64,000 bases of DNA from Symbiodinium sp. CCMP2592 (GCA_905221615.1 CAJNDT010000606.1:1-64000); one strand, 5' to 3'. Counted from the first letter of the stretch, positions 49,087-58,857 are shown. Notes: a model not told the origin generated them from the sequence alone. A program made the numbers and translations.

Positions 49087-49680
49087 TTGTACCCTGGAGG
49101 CGTAGTTAAACATTCCCAAAAGCCCGAAGGGCTAAAAGTTCAAAGGTTCAAGAGTTTGGAGGATCGCACAGCCCATACCAGTCATGCATATGAAACTTTT
49201 GGGAGACGATGCCGAAAGCATCAATCCCCCTGTATGTATGGGCTGTTTTGAACAGTCCTGAAAACGAGAACTAAAAGGGCGGGTAGGGTGGGTAACTAAA
49301 ATTTCTAAGATCCCCTCCCGATTGGTCCGCAATGTGTCGGATGCAAAGATCAGATTCCGCAAAAGCTCTCCAGAGATTGTTCGAAAAGTCAAAGGCAAAA
49401 CTGAAAAGGTTTCGTGGCCAAAGAAAAAGGCCAACTGAAAATGCACTCAAACCGACATGCCTAAAAGAGACTGAAAAACATGCAAGCACTGACATGTCTG
49501 ACATGACTGAACATAAGTGTAACTGACAGAACTGAAGACTGCATGACAACATGGCTGTGGTCCGAAGCCGCAGTGGCCGGGCGTACAACTGAAAGAGCCG
49601 CCGCGCCCCTGCCATCCCCCCCACCCCCCCAGGCCTCCAGGGAACAATTCGTTTGGTTCGTTTCACTGCCCAAACAGGGC
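49087..49680. mobile_element. 594-bp insertion in copy B pol, MITE-like
   Basis: Absent from copy A (1446/1447). Near its ends it has inverted TGT(A/T)CCCTGGAGGC motifs (left 49088-49101; right, in reverse complement, about 49632-49645) flanked by ATT, followed by 35 bp of extra sequence on the right. It also contains an 11-bp inverted pair, ACAGCCCATAC (49168) and GTATGGGCTGT (49236). No ORF of its own. The family is unknown. Confidence 0.55.
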
Positions 49681-50092
49681 AATTAGCCTGCTCTACCTGC
49701 TGTGCGTGCAAATTGCTTAACCATGGAAAACCTCTAGGATAAAATGCTGAACGTAGTGGCTTTGGCCCGGGGTGGCGATGCCGGACTCTGGAAAATGTCT
49801 CACAAGGAGGAGAGGCAATGAGGATCCAATCCCCTTCGCCAAGCAACTGAAAGATGTGCTGCCACAAACCTTCCTTAGTCAAGTCACGCTCTGTGGAGCG
49901 CTGAAGATCGAACTGAAGAAGGTCAGTGACATTGCCCAAAGACTGAAGGTAAGAGCCCACATCACCTTTGCGATGGGGCCCCGCGAAAATGTAGAGCACA
50001 CGAAGCCCGCTCGGACTGTACAGCTGAGGCTGATAGGCCTGATAGGCGATGTGATCTGATGTCTCAATGGTAGAAACCGAATCATGCGATAG
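49681..50092 (-). pseudogene. pol: Copy B pol: N-terminal half of the methyltransferase-like domain
   Basis: Starts directly after the gag UGA, in frame, and has VLYIFAGPHRKGDVGSYL (degenerate motif I) and ASPPCETFSRVR (nucleophile motif). It carries a 9-base duplication (GCCTATCAG twice) that copy A lacks. The frame then runs into the 594-bp insertion. Confidence 0.8.
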
Positions 50093-50098
50093 TCACTC
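50088..50098 (-). promoter_or_regulatory. Candidate UGA readthrough site between gag and pol (copy B)
   Basis: The same UGA-CUA context as copy A, with pol in frame after it. Confidence 0.6.
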
Positions 50099-51352
50099 CT
50101 TGGGCTTGCTGGTCTTAAGCTTGTGCTCGGTCGCTGCGTGGGGCTGATAACAGCCCTTGACTCTGCATACGCGCAAACGCTCGCACGATGGATTGGTGCA
50201 GCCCTGGGAGTTAAAGGCAAAGCAAATGTCGCGTCCCTCCGGCGTGCGCCAAACCAACTGAAGGCCCTTGAGTGCCGGGTCCGAGGCGCTTTTGCCGTTC
50301 TTGCCCCCCTTGGAGTCTTTGCCCTTGCCTCCCTTTCCCGTCTTGCCTCCGTCCTTGCCATCCTTGCTCTTGCCCTTGCCTTTGTGCCACTTGCGTGGCC
50401 GCTCAATGATGGACAATGCGAGCGGAGTCGTGAAGTAGGTCTCCTTAAGCTCCGCTGAAGAAATGACTGAAGCCAAAGCGCCTGCCAGGGTATAACCCTG
50501 ATCATTGACCAGACGGAAGGCCTCCTTGCGCAACCGGTGCTCATAGGCCAAGACTACTTCCCAAGGGGGCGAAAGGGAAGGCACATCGGCTGGTTGATGA
50601 GAAGTAGGCACTGAGAGCTGGGCGACCTTTTCGCCAAGGATGTAGTTCACGAAGTGGTCGAAGTCGGACAGCTTGAGATCCTGAAGCCACTGCTTGGATT
50701 TGAAGCGGGATGCCATGCATAGCCATGTGAAAGCTTCCACGCGAAGGACCTTGCGATAAGCTTCAGTAGTGGTCGGAAGCTCACTCTTGGATTTGTGCTG
50801 AGTAATATGAATACGCCCTGAAGCGTCAAGGCTGGACTGGATGCTCGTGGTAAGCGTGTTCTTCTTAGAAGTTATGGCATCCAAGGTTGAAGCCTGAGGC
50901 TCATTGGCTTCGCACTCCTCGCACTTGAGAGCGAGGTACTCAGACGATGGAGTCTCTGACTCTCCCAGCTGCCCGTGAACGGCCGCTACCGCCTTGAGCA
51001 TTGCCTGCCTCTCTGTGACTTGCAAGATTCGCGGCTGGCCTAACACTTTTGCCTCTGCTCGCGTTTCCGTCTCTTTGCTGATTACGTCTCGCGCGAGTTC
51101 CCATGCAGCGACGACCCCCGCGATTTGTTGTCGCCCTTCTGCAGCCCCGTCATCCAATCCGAAGTCCGCCTTCCCAGCAGCCCGAGCTTCCGGCCGGGAA
51201 TCGGCGATTGCCTGGAATCGCCTAAGTGTTGTATGTCGTTGCACAATGCGATACTGGGCATCCAGAGACAAGCCAGCTTCTCCGAGCACAAACTGCAAGT
51301 CGCTATCTGCTTTGGTTATGAGCTCGCGCTTCTCGGCATCTGTGGCGGCCAT
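50093..51352 (-). CDS. gag: Gag-like protein of copy B
   Basis: 419 residues, nearly identical to the copy A Gag, with the same Gly-Lys tract and CFAFNSQGCTNPSCERLRVC zinc-knuckle region, ending KTSKPKE-UGA-CUA. The frame is intact although pol is broken, so Gag from this copy could still be made. The start is MAATDAEKRELITKADSDLQ, as in copy A. Spacer to YR about 400 bp, containing the same two ~49-bp units. Confidence 0.75.
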   Translation of the reverse strand: MAATDAEKRELITKADSDLQFVLGEAGLSLDAQYRIVQRHTTLRRFQAIADSRPEARAAGKADFGLDDGAAEGRQQIAGVVAAWELARDVISKETETRAEAKVLGQPRILQVTERQAMLKAVAAVHGQLGESETPSSEYLALKCEECEANEPQASTLDAITSKKNTLTTSIQSSLDASGRIHITQHKSKSELPTTTEAYRKVLRVEAFTWLCMASRFKSKQWLQDLKLSDFDHFVNYILGEKVAQLSVPTSHQPADVPSLSPPWEVVLAYEHRLRKEAFRLVNDQGYTLAGALASVISSAELKETYFTTPLALSIIERPRKWHKGKGKSKDGKDGGKTGKGGKGKDSKGGKNGKSASDPALKGLQLVWRTPEGRDICFAFNSQGCTNPSCERLRVCRVKGCYQPHAATEHKLKTSKPKE

Positions 51353-51749
51353 TGCGACAACAGTAACTAACTCCAGCTACTCCTGATGCGAAGGCCGCGC
51401 TCCCGCCTGTGGCCCTGTAGGACTTTGATTGCTAGCCGCCCTGAGGCCTTTAGCTGCACTGCAATGTGTCCACCCGTCGCCCTGAGGCCTGTGACAGGAT
51501 GCGGAATCCGTCGGCACCTCACGGCCTGCGCCGAGTGAGACTTCCTCCTGCTTGAACAGCGCCAGCACGTGCACTTAATCAGCATGAACTGTAATCGCGG
51601 AACAACTTCAAGGCGCCCTGCGAAATATCAGCATGGACTGTTATCGTGGATCTACTTCAAGGCGCCCCTGCATACGCAACTCATGCCCACTTCTGGCTAG
51701 GACTTGCAGGGCACAGCCTATACACAGCAGTCGGAAGCATCTTTTGCCT

Positions 51750-53810
51750 TCACATCGACTCGCTCCCACTGTCACTGCTGGAGGGGTCTGATTCCTCCTC
51801 TCCGGCCTGAGCCTTCATTCTTGCTTTGCAATCTTTGCAAATGCTATCGACGTCCTCCGCGCCGACATGATTGACAAATTTTACATCGTAACAGTTCTCA
51901 GGCTTGACATAGCAACCCAACATGTGCAAACGCCTCAGGCCTGTGGTGCGAGAGGTAACGATGAAGTAATCCCCCCGGCTGCCTGGCATCGAGACCTGCT
52001 CGACTGGAGAAGGTGGTGCCGCAACATCCACTTCCAATGCCAGAGTTGGCCACGATCCGCCCAACCCTTTGGATCCCTCGAGGAGGGTGTGACGGCGGCG
52101 AACCTGAGATTCGCTCTCTCCAGCCTTAGCCGCATAGTCCGTCAAAGCCTTGATGGAATCCAACTCGATGTAGTGCTTAGGCTGCCCGGTGACAAGTGAA
52201 CATGCAATGTGGCTCTGGAGACGATGCACAACCTGTCTAGAAGTGCGAATGTATGTTGCAGAACCTTCGCCACCTACCTTCCAGCGACCCAGATAATCAA
52301 GCTCCCTGGGGTCAACATCGATGGCCGCTCCGACCGAGCTAAGGAAGTTCCTCGCAGAGTGACCCGTAAAATGACTGGAAGTGTATCCTGGGAGCAGCGG
52401 ACGCTGATCATTGGCCTTCCAGGTGCGCCCCACACGCTTGGGCGTCTTCAATTCACTGAGAACTTTGCGGAAGTAAAGGGCCACCGTGGATGAAGGCACC
52501 GACTTCTCAAGGGGTTCCGTGAAACCTTCATTGGCCTTCAAAACCAAATAATCCCTTTCAAAATCGAAATCCCTCCAAAGTGCATATCCGACCTTCAGCC
52601 AATCATGCCCTGTCAGAGAGATACTCCGTTCCACGAAGACCTTGACGGTGTGGGTCCTTTTGTCGGGCCCTGTAGTCTTGGACCGCGCGAGATCAATGCT
52701 AAGCCCTGGCTCGTCCAGAAGCATGGTCTGCGGCAGGAGCCCCTGAACATCATCGGCCCGAAGTGAGCCCCAAACCATCAATAAGCATACAAAGCCCAAT
52801 GCCCTCAAGTAACTCGGCTCCCCGGGCGTGCAGACGAAGATCTCGCATGCGAGAACGATAGCAACGGTGAGCATGCTGGCTGGCTGCTCCGGCGGTGCCG
52901 CCGAAATCAGATCAGCTGTGTAACTTTTGAGCTGCGCCTGCCATGTGGGATCCTGAGATATCTGCTGCGTAGACGGCACGCGCCCTACACCTTCAATTAC
53001 ACTGAGAGATGCTTGCAGGCTTTCGAGAACTGTCTTTCCACATCCTTCCTGGAAACGTTCATTGGCATAGTCTAGCACGTCAGCTACCCCTTCCGGATAG
53101 CTTCTGCCACGGCTATAAAGCAACCATTCCCGAAACTTATCCCAAGCCCTAAAGCGATTCCTCAATGTCTTGGAGCGACGGGTCCCAAACAACCGTGGCC
53201 AAGCCTCCTCGGCATTGCTGACCCCTGCAAGCACCTTGCACACCGGCAGCTGCGCCTCTTGCATGATGGCTGCAAGACGCAATGCATACTCCTGCCGAAG
53301 TCGTATCTCTTCAGTGGCCCTGGCCCCGCGATCTACGACCCTATCAGTAGCTAACTTTCGCTTGCGAAGAACCGGAAGCAATGCAAGAGGACTCTGAAGT
53401 GCAATCTGATTGTAATGCTCATGCAGGCTAAGGCCAGTTCCCGGGACACCGGGCAAGCACTCTGTCAAGCGCCTCCTTGCTTCCCTGCGCCCACTGGCTA
53501 CCAATCCGGAAACATCAGTATGCCATTCAAGAAGAGCATCTGCAATCAAGGCAACACTGCTTTCCGACAAAGTTTTATCACAATTCCTAAGCAACTCCAC
53601 GAGCTCTTCTTTAGTGTCGAAGGATGCATGCAGCTTCTCTGGCGTGCCAAACCACTCTTCGAGCCGACCGCGGTAAGGCTGCACGAGTGCGGGCCAGCTG
53701 AGACCTGCACCACTCATGGCCGTCCCGAGCCGCAAGGCTGCCCTGTTACCGCGATCTAAGACCTGAAGTTTGGAGCTGCTAAGCATGTCCACTGTCCAGT
53801 CATGCGTCAC
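51750..53810 (-). CDS. Tyrosine recombinase of copy B (family 1)
   Basis: 686-residue frame; the start shared with copy A is the methionine at 53717 (MSGAGLSWPALV). The catalytic set is present: Arg in WGSLRADDVQG, TGHSARNFL, YLGRW and YIRTSR. From about residue 130 on it is almost identical to copy A. The N-terminal ~100 residues differ strongly (for example ELVELLRNCDKTLSESS against ELVSLLRACDNTLLESS), which suggests a mosaic origin. The Cys-rich tail (CKDCKARMK) is kept. Open frame. Confidence 0.9.
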   Translation of the reverse strand: MTHDWTVDMLSSSKLQVLDRGNRAALRLGTAMSGAGLSWPALVQPYRGRLEEWFGTPEKLHASFDTKEELVELLRNCDKTLSESSVALIADALLEWHTDVSGLVASGRREARRRLTECLPGVPGTGLSLHEHYNQIALQSPLALLPVLRKRKLATDRVVDRGARATEEIRLRQEYALRLAAIMQEAQLPVCKVLAGVSNAEEAWPRLFGTRRSKTLRNRFRAWDKFREWLLYSRGRSYPEGVADVLDYANERFQEGCGKTVLESLQASLSVIEGVGRVPSTQQISQDPTWQAQLKSYTADLISAAPPEQPASMLTVAIVLACEIFVCTPGEPSYLRALGFVCLLMVWGSLRADDVQGLLPQTMLLDEPGLSIDLARSKTTGPDKRTHTVKVFVERSISLTGHDWLKVGYALWRDFDFERDYLVLKANEGFTEPLEKSVPSSTVALYFRKVLSELKTPKRVGRTWKANDQRPLLPGYTSSHFTGHSARNFLSSVGAAIDVDPRELDYLGRWKVGGEGSATYIRTSRQVVHRLQSHIACSLVTGQPKHYIELDSIKALTDYAAKAGESESQVRRRHTLLEGSKGLGGSWPTLALEVDVAAPPSPVEQVSMPGSRGDYFIVTSRTTGLRRLHMLGCYVKPENCYDVKFVNHVGAEDVDSICKDCKARMKAQAGEEESDPSSSDSGSESM

Positions 53811-54111
53811 AACGATGCTTGTGAAATCTAATCCCTATACAAATCAAAATTTTCTCTGCTCCTGAGCCTGAGCTCTGCGTCCGTGATAAGCAATGAGACT
53901 GTGCGCGCACTCAGCTTCTGACCTAATTCTGAAAAGCGCACGAAACGTAAAATGAAATCGAAACTCAAAACTGTAAAATAAAACTTTTCTCTTCGAAACT
54001 GCGGAGATCTTCGAGGTGGTCTATTCAAAGGAACTCCTCCTACCCACAGAGACACCCCGCCCCGCCCACCCAAAACGTTTACTCTAAACAGTGCCGCCGG
54101 GCAAGCCCGGC
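53811..54111 (-). other. 5' leader and terminus of copy B
   Basis: Like the copy A leader. The palindrome GCCGGGCTTGCCCGGC at 54096-54111 marks the outer edge; beyond it copies A and B no longer match. Confidence 0.55.
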
Positions 54112-55200
54112 TGGGCAGGACGGGGTGCCACTGGAATCGAGAGAAGAACCGCCCTCCTCAATCCCCGCACAAGGGAGGGCGCAGAGAACACGTGATTTAG
54201 CAGGCAAGAGAGGATAATGCGGCTGGCACTGAACGCCTGCGCAAGGCAACCAAGGCTGCTGTAACACGGGCCCGGAAGGAAGCAACTGCGCTGGACCCTG
54301 CAAGACGCAAATGGCTTTGTGTTCTGGCAGAAGAGGAGGTACCCGTTTGCCGCGCGGTTGAGTGCCAGAAGCCACCCTAGCTTGTAGATGAACATCAGAA
54401 AGACCCGGCAAGGCTTGCGCAGGTGGCGGAGAACCAGCCTCGCCAAGAGCATGCTGCAAAGCCTGCGCATAAGCTCTACAGAAGGGAGCAGGGTATGTTG
54501 TGACCGACTCCCTCGGCGCAGAATGCGCCGGGTGCGACGAAGTATGATCACATGGGAGTTGCAAGGCCTGAAAGGCAGCGTGGAAGTGTGCAATGCAAAG
54601 CTGACGTTTGAAAGTAGCCCCGAACATGCAAGTGTGAAAAGACGAAAACTGCAGTGTGACAATCGACGAAGATGCATCCAGCCAAGCACTGCTTTGCCAG
54701 AAATGGCTGGAGGCTGGGTTTTCCAGAGTGGCAACAATGCCTGTCTGGAAAGCCTGAAGGAAAAGGGTCGACGCCAATGCAAAGAAACGATTGTACAGCT
54801 CAACTTTAGCTTGATTGGGTGGGGAAAGGTCAGGCAGGCCGTCCGGAAACGCCTGTGAGCGAAGCGGCGGACTGCCACGACCTGGGAGGGCTGCAGGCGG
54901 CGCCAAATGCACCGCAGCCAAGGCCCGATTGGAAAGCAGCAAAAAGAGCACTCTGACATCCTCATCAAGCGCGAGGTCCAATTTGACCACGGGCGCTGGA
55001 GCTGACTTGGGTGTCCACGCATCGATGCCGAAGACACTGCCCACGCCACACGCATGGACAACACCTGACAGGCGAGCTGAACCCGCGAAAACTTCCACAA
55101 AAAGCAAAGACTGAAGTGGCCTGCCGCGAACACGCTCTTGCAGGGCCTGGAAGAAGGACTCGGCTGAGTCGACAACGCGTGCCTGCGGCAGGCCTGGCTC
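54112..55200 (-). pseudogene. pol: Element D pol fragment: methyltransferase-like domain without its catalytic Cys
   Basis: In frame after the gag UGA, without AUG: EPGLPQARVVDSAESF, then LLFVEVFAGSARLSGVV (motif I), VFGIDAW (motif II), HLAPPAALPGRG where PPC is expected, TLENPASSHFW (motif VI) and CMFGATFKRQLC (motif VIII). The nucleophile Cys is replaced by Ala; compared with a PPCSL pattern this looks like a T lost and a C gained nearby, so it may be decay. Further on it reads QPRGKRVPPLLPEHKAI, and it ends at the copy B junction. No RT is left, so it is a truncated polyprotein. Confidence 0.75.
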
Positions 55201-56391
55201 TCAGGCTTTGGTGGGATGCTTGTGCTTGCCCTTGCCCTTGCCTTTCGGAATGGGCTGGGGCGGCGTAGGCGGCAGAGCATTGTGCGCATGCGGAGCAGGA
55301 GGCTTGGGCGGGAAGGGATGAGATGCGGGTGCAGACGCGAGTGCCAGGGCTTCCTGCAGACGCTGCTTTTGGCGTTCACGGCGCGCCTTGGTGCGGCTCT
55401 TTTTGGTCGGGTTGGGTGGGTCGGTGCTACCATTGGGCGTCGCCAGGGCCATGACCTGTGAAGCAGAAGGGCGCTTGCTCTGGCCACCCGCAGGCAGCGG
55501 CATCAGGAACATCATGACATCGGTAGCCGTGGTGAGGGCTGCAAAGAGATCATCCATGGGCAAGCTCCCATCTGCACGCTTTTTTAAGGAAGTGCCTTTT
55601 TCGGCCATGTACGTCCATGCCGCCCTGTCAGCCCTTAAAATTTGCATGGTATCCACCTGCTTGTACTCCATGGGAGGTGCCTGCTGCAAATGCCTCAGAA
55701 GCTCGGCGTGCCACCGTTCGGAGGCTGCAAACGTTGCGGCTTCACACAAGTCAAGCGCGAGAGACCTTCGGGTCAAAGCCTGACTTAAGCTGAGTGCATC
55801 AGGGAGATGACACGTGTCGGCAAGCTCAGCAGAGTCACGCACCTTGATGGCAGACGATGCATCGATGATGACTTCTTTGGGAGGTTTGGATTGCTGAACC
55901 TCATGAGCCCGAGTGGTGAACCGATTAGGGGCGAGGTAAGTAATTTCATCAGTAGCCAGCATGCGAATGACAAGTGTGTAGCAGCTGAAAGAGCATTCCA
56001 ACGGCCCGCGGAGCGACATACCGGCCAGGCGGCGTGCTTGCTCTTCCAGTCGGAACCTCCTTTCGGCGGGCTGAAGGTCTTGTCGCTTCTCGTCCGGCCC
56101 CTCGATCTGCTGACGCAGCTGGCTTACTGCAAGTGTCTGTGCCTCAAAGATTAGGCGCCTAGCAATTGCAACCTGACCCTGCTCAACAGTAGCAGGCGAC
56201 TCTGGATTCAGAAAGGCTCGCAGGGCATCTTCGGCGGGTACAACACCCGGGGCCCCCACAGCATATGCAGCCTTGCTAAGAGTGTCGACTCCACGTCTTA
56301 CAATGGCCTCGAAGACAGTATTGGTCAAGCCATACTCCAACACCTTGTTTTTGAAGGCAGCTTTCGAATCCAAGAGTGAGGCACCGGACAT
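55201..56391 (-). CDS. gag: Element D Gag-like protein
   Basis: 396 residues beginning MSGASLLDSKAAFKNKVLEY. The helical N-terminal two thirds include ARRLIFEAQTLAVSQLRQQ, similar in plan to the element C Gag (RRLAFESLTFSIQDLKMR at the same place), so the two Gags are probably related. The C-terminal third is Pro/Ala-rich with basic runs (KKSRTKARRERQKQR, GKGKGKHKHPTKA). Unlike the other Gags here it shows no Cys/His zinc knuckle. The UGA stop is followed in the same frame by pol. Confidence 0.75.
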   Translation of the reverse strand: MSGASLLDSKAAFKNKVLEYGLTNTVFEAIVRRGVDTLSKAAYAVGAPGVVPAEDALRAFLNPESPATVEQGQVAIARRLIFEAQTLAVSQLRQQIEGPDEKRQDLQPAERRFRLEEQARRLAGMSLRGPLECSFSCYTLVIRMLATDEITYLAPNRFTTRAHEVQQSKPPKEVIIDASSAIKVRDSAELADTCHLPDALSLSQALTRRSLALDLCEAATFAASERWHAELLRHLQQAPPMEYKQVDTMQILRADRAAWTYMAEKGTSLKKRADGSLPMDDLFAALTTATDVMMFLMPLPAGGQSKRPSASQVMALATPNGSTDPPNPTKKSRTKARRERQKQRLQEALALASAPASHPFPPKPPAPHAHNALPPTPPQPIPKGKGKGKHKHPTKA

Positions 56392-56521
56392 GCTGGAGCC
56401 TTAGGCGTCTACGTCTGGCCCATGCACTGAGCTACACTTGAGATGAGCAAGCCGAGCGTTTGGATAGCTGAGCCATGCACGACAACACATAAGCCCTCAT
56501 GAGTGCTCCAGTTTTTTTTCC

Positions 56522-56754
56522 TGTAACCACTTCTCGAGCGAATGCGGACCCCGGCGTGCCCGAGGCTGGGTGCTGCTGGCTCTCACCACAGGGAGCGCAC
56601 AGCGTCACCGAAAATGTAAGACAGCACACTCTAACCCAAGCAAGTTCCAGCTCCTGTAACCACTGCTCGAGCGAATGTAGCAACCCCCGGCATTGCCGAG
56701 GTTGAGATGCTGCTGGCTCTCACCACAGGGAGCGCACAGCTGCACCGAAAATGT
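56522..56754. repeat. Imperfect ~97-bp duplication in the YR-gag spacer of element D
   Basis: Copies at 56522-56617 and 56655-56754, both running from TGTAACCACT(T/G)CTCGAGCGAATG to ACCGAAAATGT and sharing CTGCTGGCTCTCACCACAGG. No ORF. Family 1 also has a duplication in the equivalent spacer. Confidence 0.7.
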
Positions 56755-56841
56755 TGGGAAGAGCGGTGACATCTGGGTCCTCATGGAGCACACGCCGAGC
56801 GGTTCTCACACGGGTCCACACGAGTCACTCACCGGCACACT

Positions 56842-58857
56842 CTAACCAGTGCGCCGCCTCTTGTCAAGAACATGCACAAGCTGTGCCGTGCTTCTGATGG
56901 TTTTACCACCATCGCACTGCACACACTTCAGAGAATCGACAATCGGATGCCCAGTGGCTCGGAAGTAGGCTTGCGACTTGACCCTCCCACACACGAAGGA
57001 TCCTGACTCTGCATCGGCCTCCGGGAGCAGATGCACGGTTCTGCTTTGCCTGTGCTGCCAAACCTGGCAAGCGTCTCGCCAAACTGGCCGTTCAAGAGCG
57101 GCAAGGTGTGGGCCAGGTTCCGACTCCACCTCCGTGTCCGTCGATGAAGAACTCGTCGAACTGGAGGACGACTCGTCGAGTGCGACATCCTGATCAGGAT
57201 TGCTTCCATGGAAGCTCGGGCTCGGGGCCGGGTGCTCAATGGCATCAGGCTCGAAGCCCTCAGAGGCATTGGCATCATTGTCTAAGTCGCTTTGGTCGGC
57301 CGGTGCCCCGAAAGAGAGCTCAGCCGGGTCAAAGCTCTTGTTCGCTTCAACATCACTGGAGCCAATGCCACCCTGCGGCTCGGTTGCTCCCTCACAAGAC
57401 GGTGACTTGTCAGGCATTTCAGGGAAATAACCACTTCGAGAAACGTCTGGCAAGAAGGATCCGGTGCGAATCGCCAAAATGCACGCCTCCAGATCTCTCA
57501 ACGGTGCGGCAAGTGTGTCTCTCCCGTAACACTCTGCAGATCCACGATCATTGTGATTGCCCAAGCGAGTCCTCGTATCTTTGGAGATGCCGTACTTGGC
57601 CGCCCATGATAAGCAAGTTGCCTTACACGAGTGAGCGCCTAGCGACGGAGCCTCGACATGCCCAGCATTCTGAAGAATCTGAACCAGCCAAGCCCTCGCT
57701 TCAGTCGTCGAGCAACTCGACTCGAGCCACCCGCCTTGGCTCGGGAGTGGCAACAATGGTCCTTTGGCACCTCCTTGAAACCGTTCAAGAGGGAGACCCA
57801 CCTCAGTGGCGATGGACCGCCACGACTCGACCCAACTTCCTATGGTGGCACCCTGAACCGGGGCAACCAAAGGGATTGAAGGAAAATGGCGCCGCATCTT
57901 GTGCGACCAAGAGATGACCTCGATGTACCCGACAAGCTCGCCACTCTTCGTGACGATGTCAAAGACTGCATCACTGATGATTTTGCAATCGCCGAACCTC
58001 GCTCTCGAAAAGATTAAGAACAAGAAGCACCCTGCCGCGTAGAGGTCTTGCAATGCTCCCACTCTGCGTTTGACGAAAGCCTCGAGTGTTGCAACCTCTC
58101 CGACCGTGAGCGGCCGAGCCTTGGCAGTGGGCTTGGCATTCGCCGCGGCCATCCGTAGCACCCCGCGAATCCAAGGTGAATCGCCTGCATTCTCAGCAAC
58201 GGGTAGGCCAACAACATGTCTGAGGAACCCCACCATCTCTAGCACGCCTTTGATGCGAGAGGCAGGTGCCTTCTCTTCCACCAGCTTCTTCAAATACGTT
58301 CGGCATGCATGCTCAGTCATAGGAAATGGCGTAACACTCGCAAGGAGGGCCCATGCCAGGAGTGCTTTCACTTGCCTCAGCCGCTTTTGCAGTGTCGACA
58401 AGGCCTTGCCGCCAAGGGTTTGCGTGACAACTGCAAGCTTCTCAGTTTGGTCGGCTGCAGCAGACACCATGAGGCCGAGCACTGTTCCATCGCCAGCCCA
58501 TGGAAGGATCACTTGAAGCCACTCCTGGTACACGAGATTGAACCGATCTCGCTCAGGGAGGCGATCTCGTCTGAATGTATCCTTGTTCCATGCAGCAGTG
58601 AAAGCTTTCTTATCACCTGGGACAGTTTCCGACGGTTCAGGCCCCAAAGGCCGGACAGATGCAGTGTCAATGACATCTTCGATGTCTAGCGCGGGCCTAG
58701 GCAGCACTTCCGGTTTCCCAAAAATGGCTGCCAGCGGTCCTGTCTCCCAAGGCAAAGTAAGGGCAGCGATACTCGGCGCCGTCGTCAGGGCCTCGACAGA
58801 CATTCGGCGAAGCCTGTCCCTGGCACCTTGATCAAAGTCACCACCCCCAGCCATCAC
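56842..58857 (-). CDS. Tyrosine recombinase of element D
   Basis: Start at the AUG at 58854 (MAGGGDFDQGARDRLRRMSV), about 670 residues. The core-binding region includes LPERDRFNLVYQEWLQVILPW and EHACRTYLKKLVEEK. The catalytic domain has Arg in FLIFSRARFGDCK, Lys in SWSHKMRRHF, GAHSCKATCL (H-x-x-K), LGNHNDRG and a Tyr in SAECYGRD. The tail has a Ser/Asp/Glu-rich linker and a Cys-containing end (VDSLKCVQCDGG). It is the same subgroup (H-x-x-K, H-H, AECYGRD/TETYSRN) as the YR of element C and apparently E. Open frame. Confidence 0.88.
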   Translation of the reverse strand: MMAGGGDFDQGARDRLRRMSVEALTTAPSIAALTLPWETGPLAAIFGKPEVLPRPALDIEDVIDTASVRPLGPEPSETVPGDKKAFTAAWNKDTFRRDRLPERDRFNLVYQEWLQVILPWAGDGTVLGLMVSAAADQTEKLAVVTQTLGGKALSTLQKRLRQVKALLAWALLASVTPFPMTEHACRTYLKKLVEEKAPASRIKGVLEMVGFLRHVVGLPVAENAGDSPWIRGVLRMAAANAKPTAKARPLTVGEVATLEAFVKRRVGALQDLYAAGCFLFLIFSRARFGDCKIISDAVFDIVTKSGELVGYIEVISWSHKMRRHFPSIPLVAPVQGATIGSWVESWRSIATEVGLPLERFQGGAKGPLLPLPSQGGWLESSCSTTEARAWLVQILQNAGHVEAPSLGAHSCKATCLSWAAKYGISKDTRTRLGNHNDRGSAECYGRDTLAAPLRDLEACILAIRTGSFLPDVSRSGYFPEMPDKSPSCEGATEPQGGIGSSDVEANKSFDPAELSFGAPADQSDLDNDANASEGFEPDAIEHPAPSPSFHGSNPDQDVALDESSSSSTSSSSTDTEVESEPGPHLAALERPVWRDACQVWQHRQSRTVHLLPEADAESGSFVCGRVKSQAYFRATGHPIVDSLKCVQCDGGKTIRSTAQLVHVLDKRRRTG

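Larger units (their letters stand above)
33218..54111 (-). mobile_element. YR retroelement family 1, copy B (interrupted by element C and others)
   Basis: Sense order: leader, YR (53810-51750), gag (51352-50093), UGA-linked pol (50092 onward). Pol is split by a 594-bp insertion (49680-49087), a 541-bp tandem duplication (47562-48643) and the 11.3-kb element C (45079-33779), then finishes at 33592. Its 5' end abuts element D's pol; its 3' side meets LINE3. It cannot be active in this state. Confidence 0.8.
54112..58857 (-). mobile_element. Element D: YR retroelement, 3' part missing
   Basis: Sense order YR (58854-56842), gag (56391-55201), then pol in frame after the gag UGA. Pol ends where copy B begins. 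RT, RNase H and the 3' repeats are absent from the window. D is a different family from A/B and from C. Confidence 0.8.

Noticed and set aside
54084..55487. Minus-strand 467-codon ORF overlapping element D gag and pol
   Set aside because: Arg/Leu/Ser-rich shadow of the real pol frame, which has the methyltransferase motifs.
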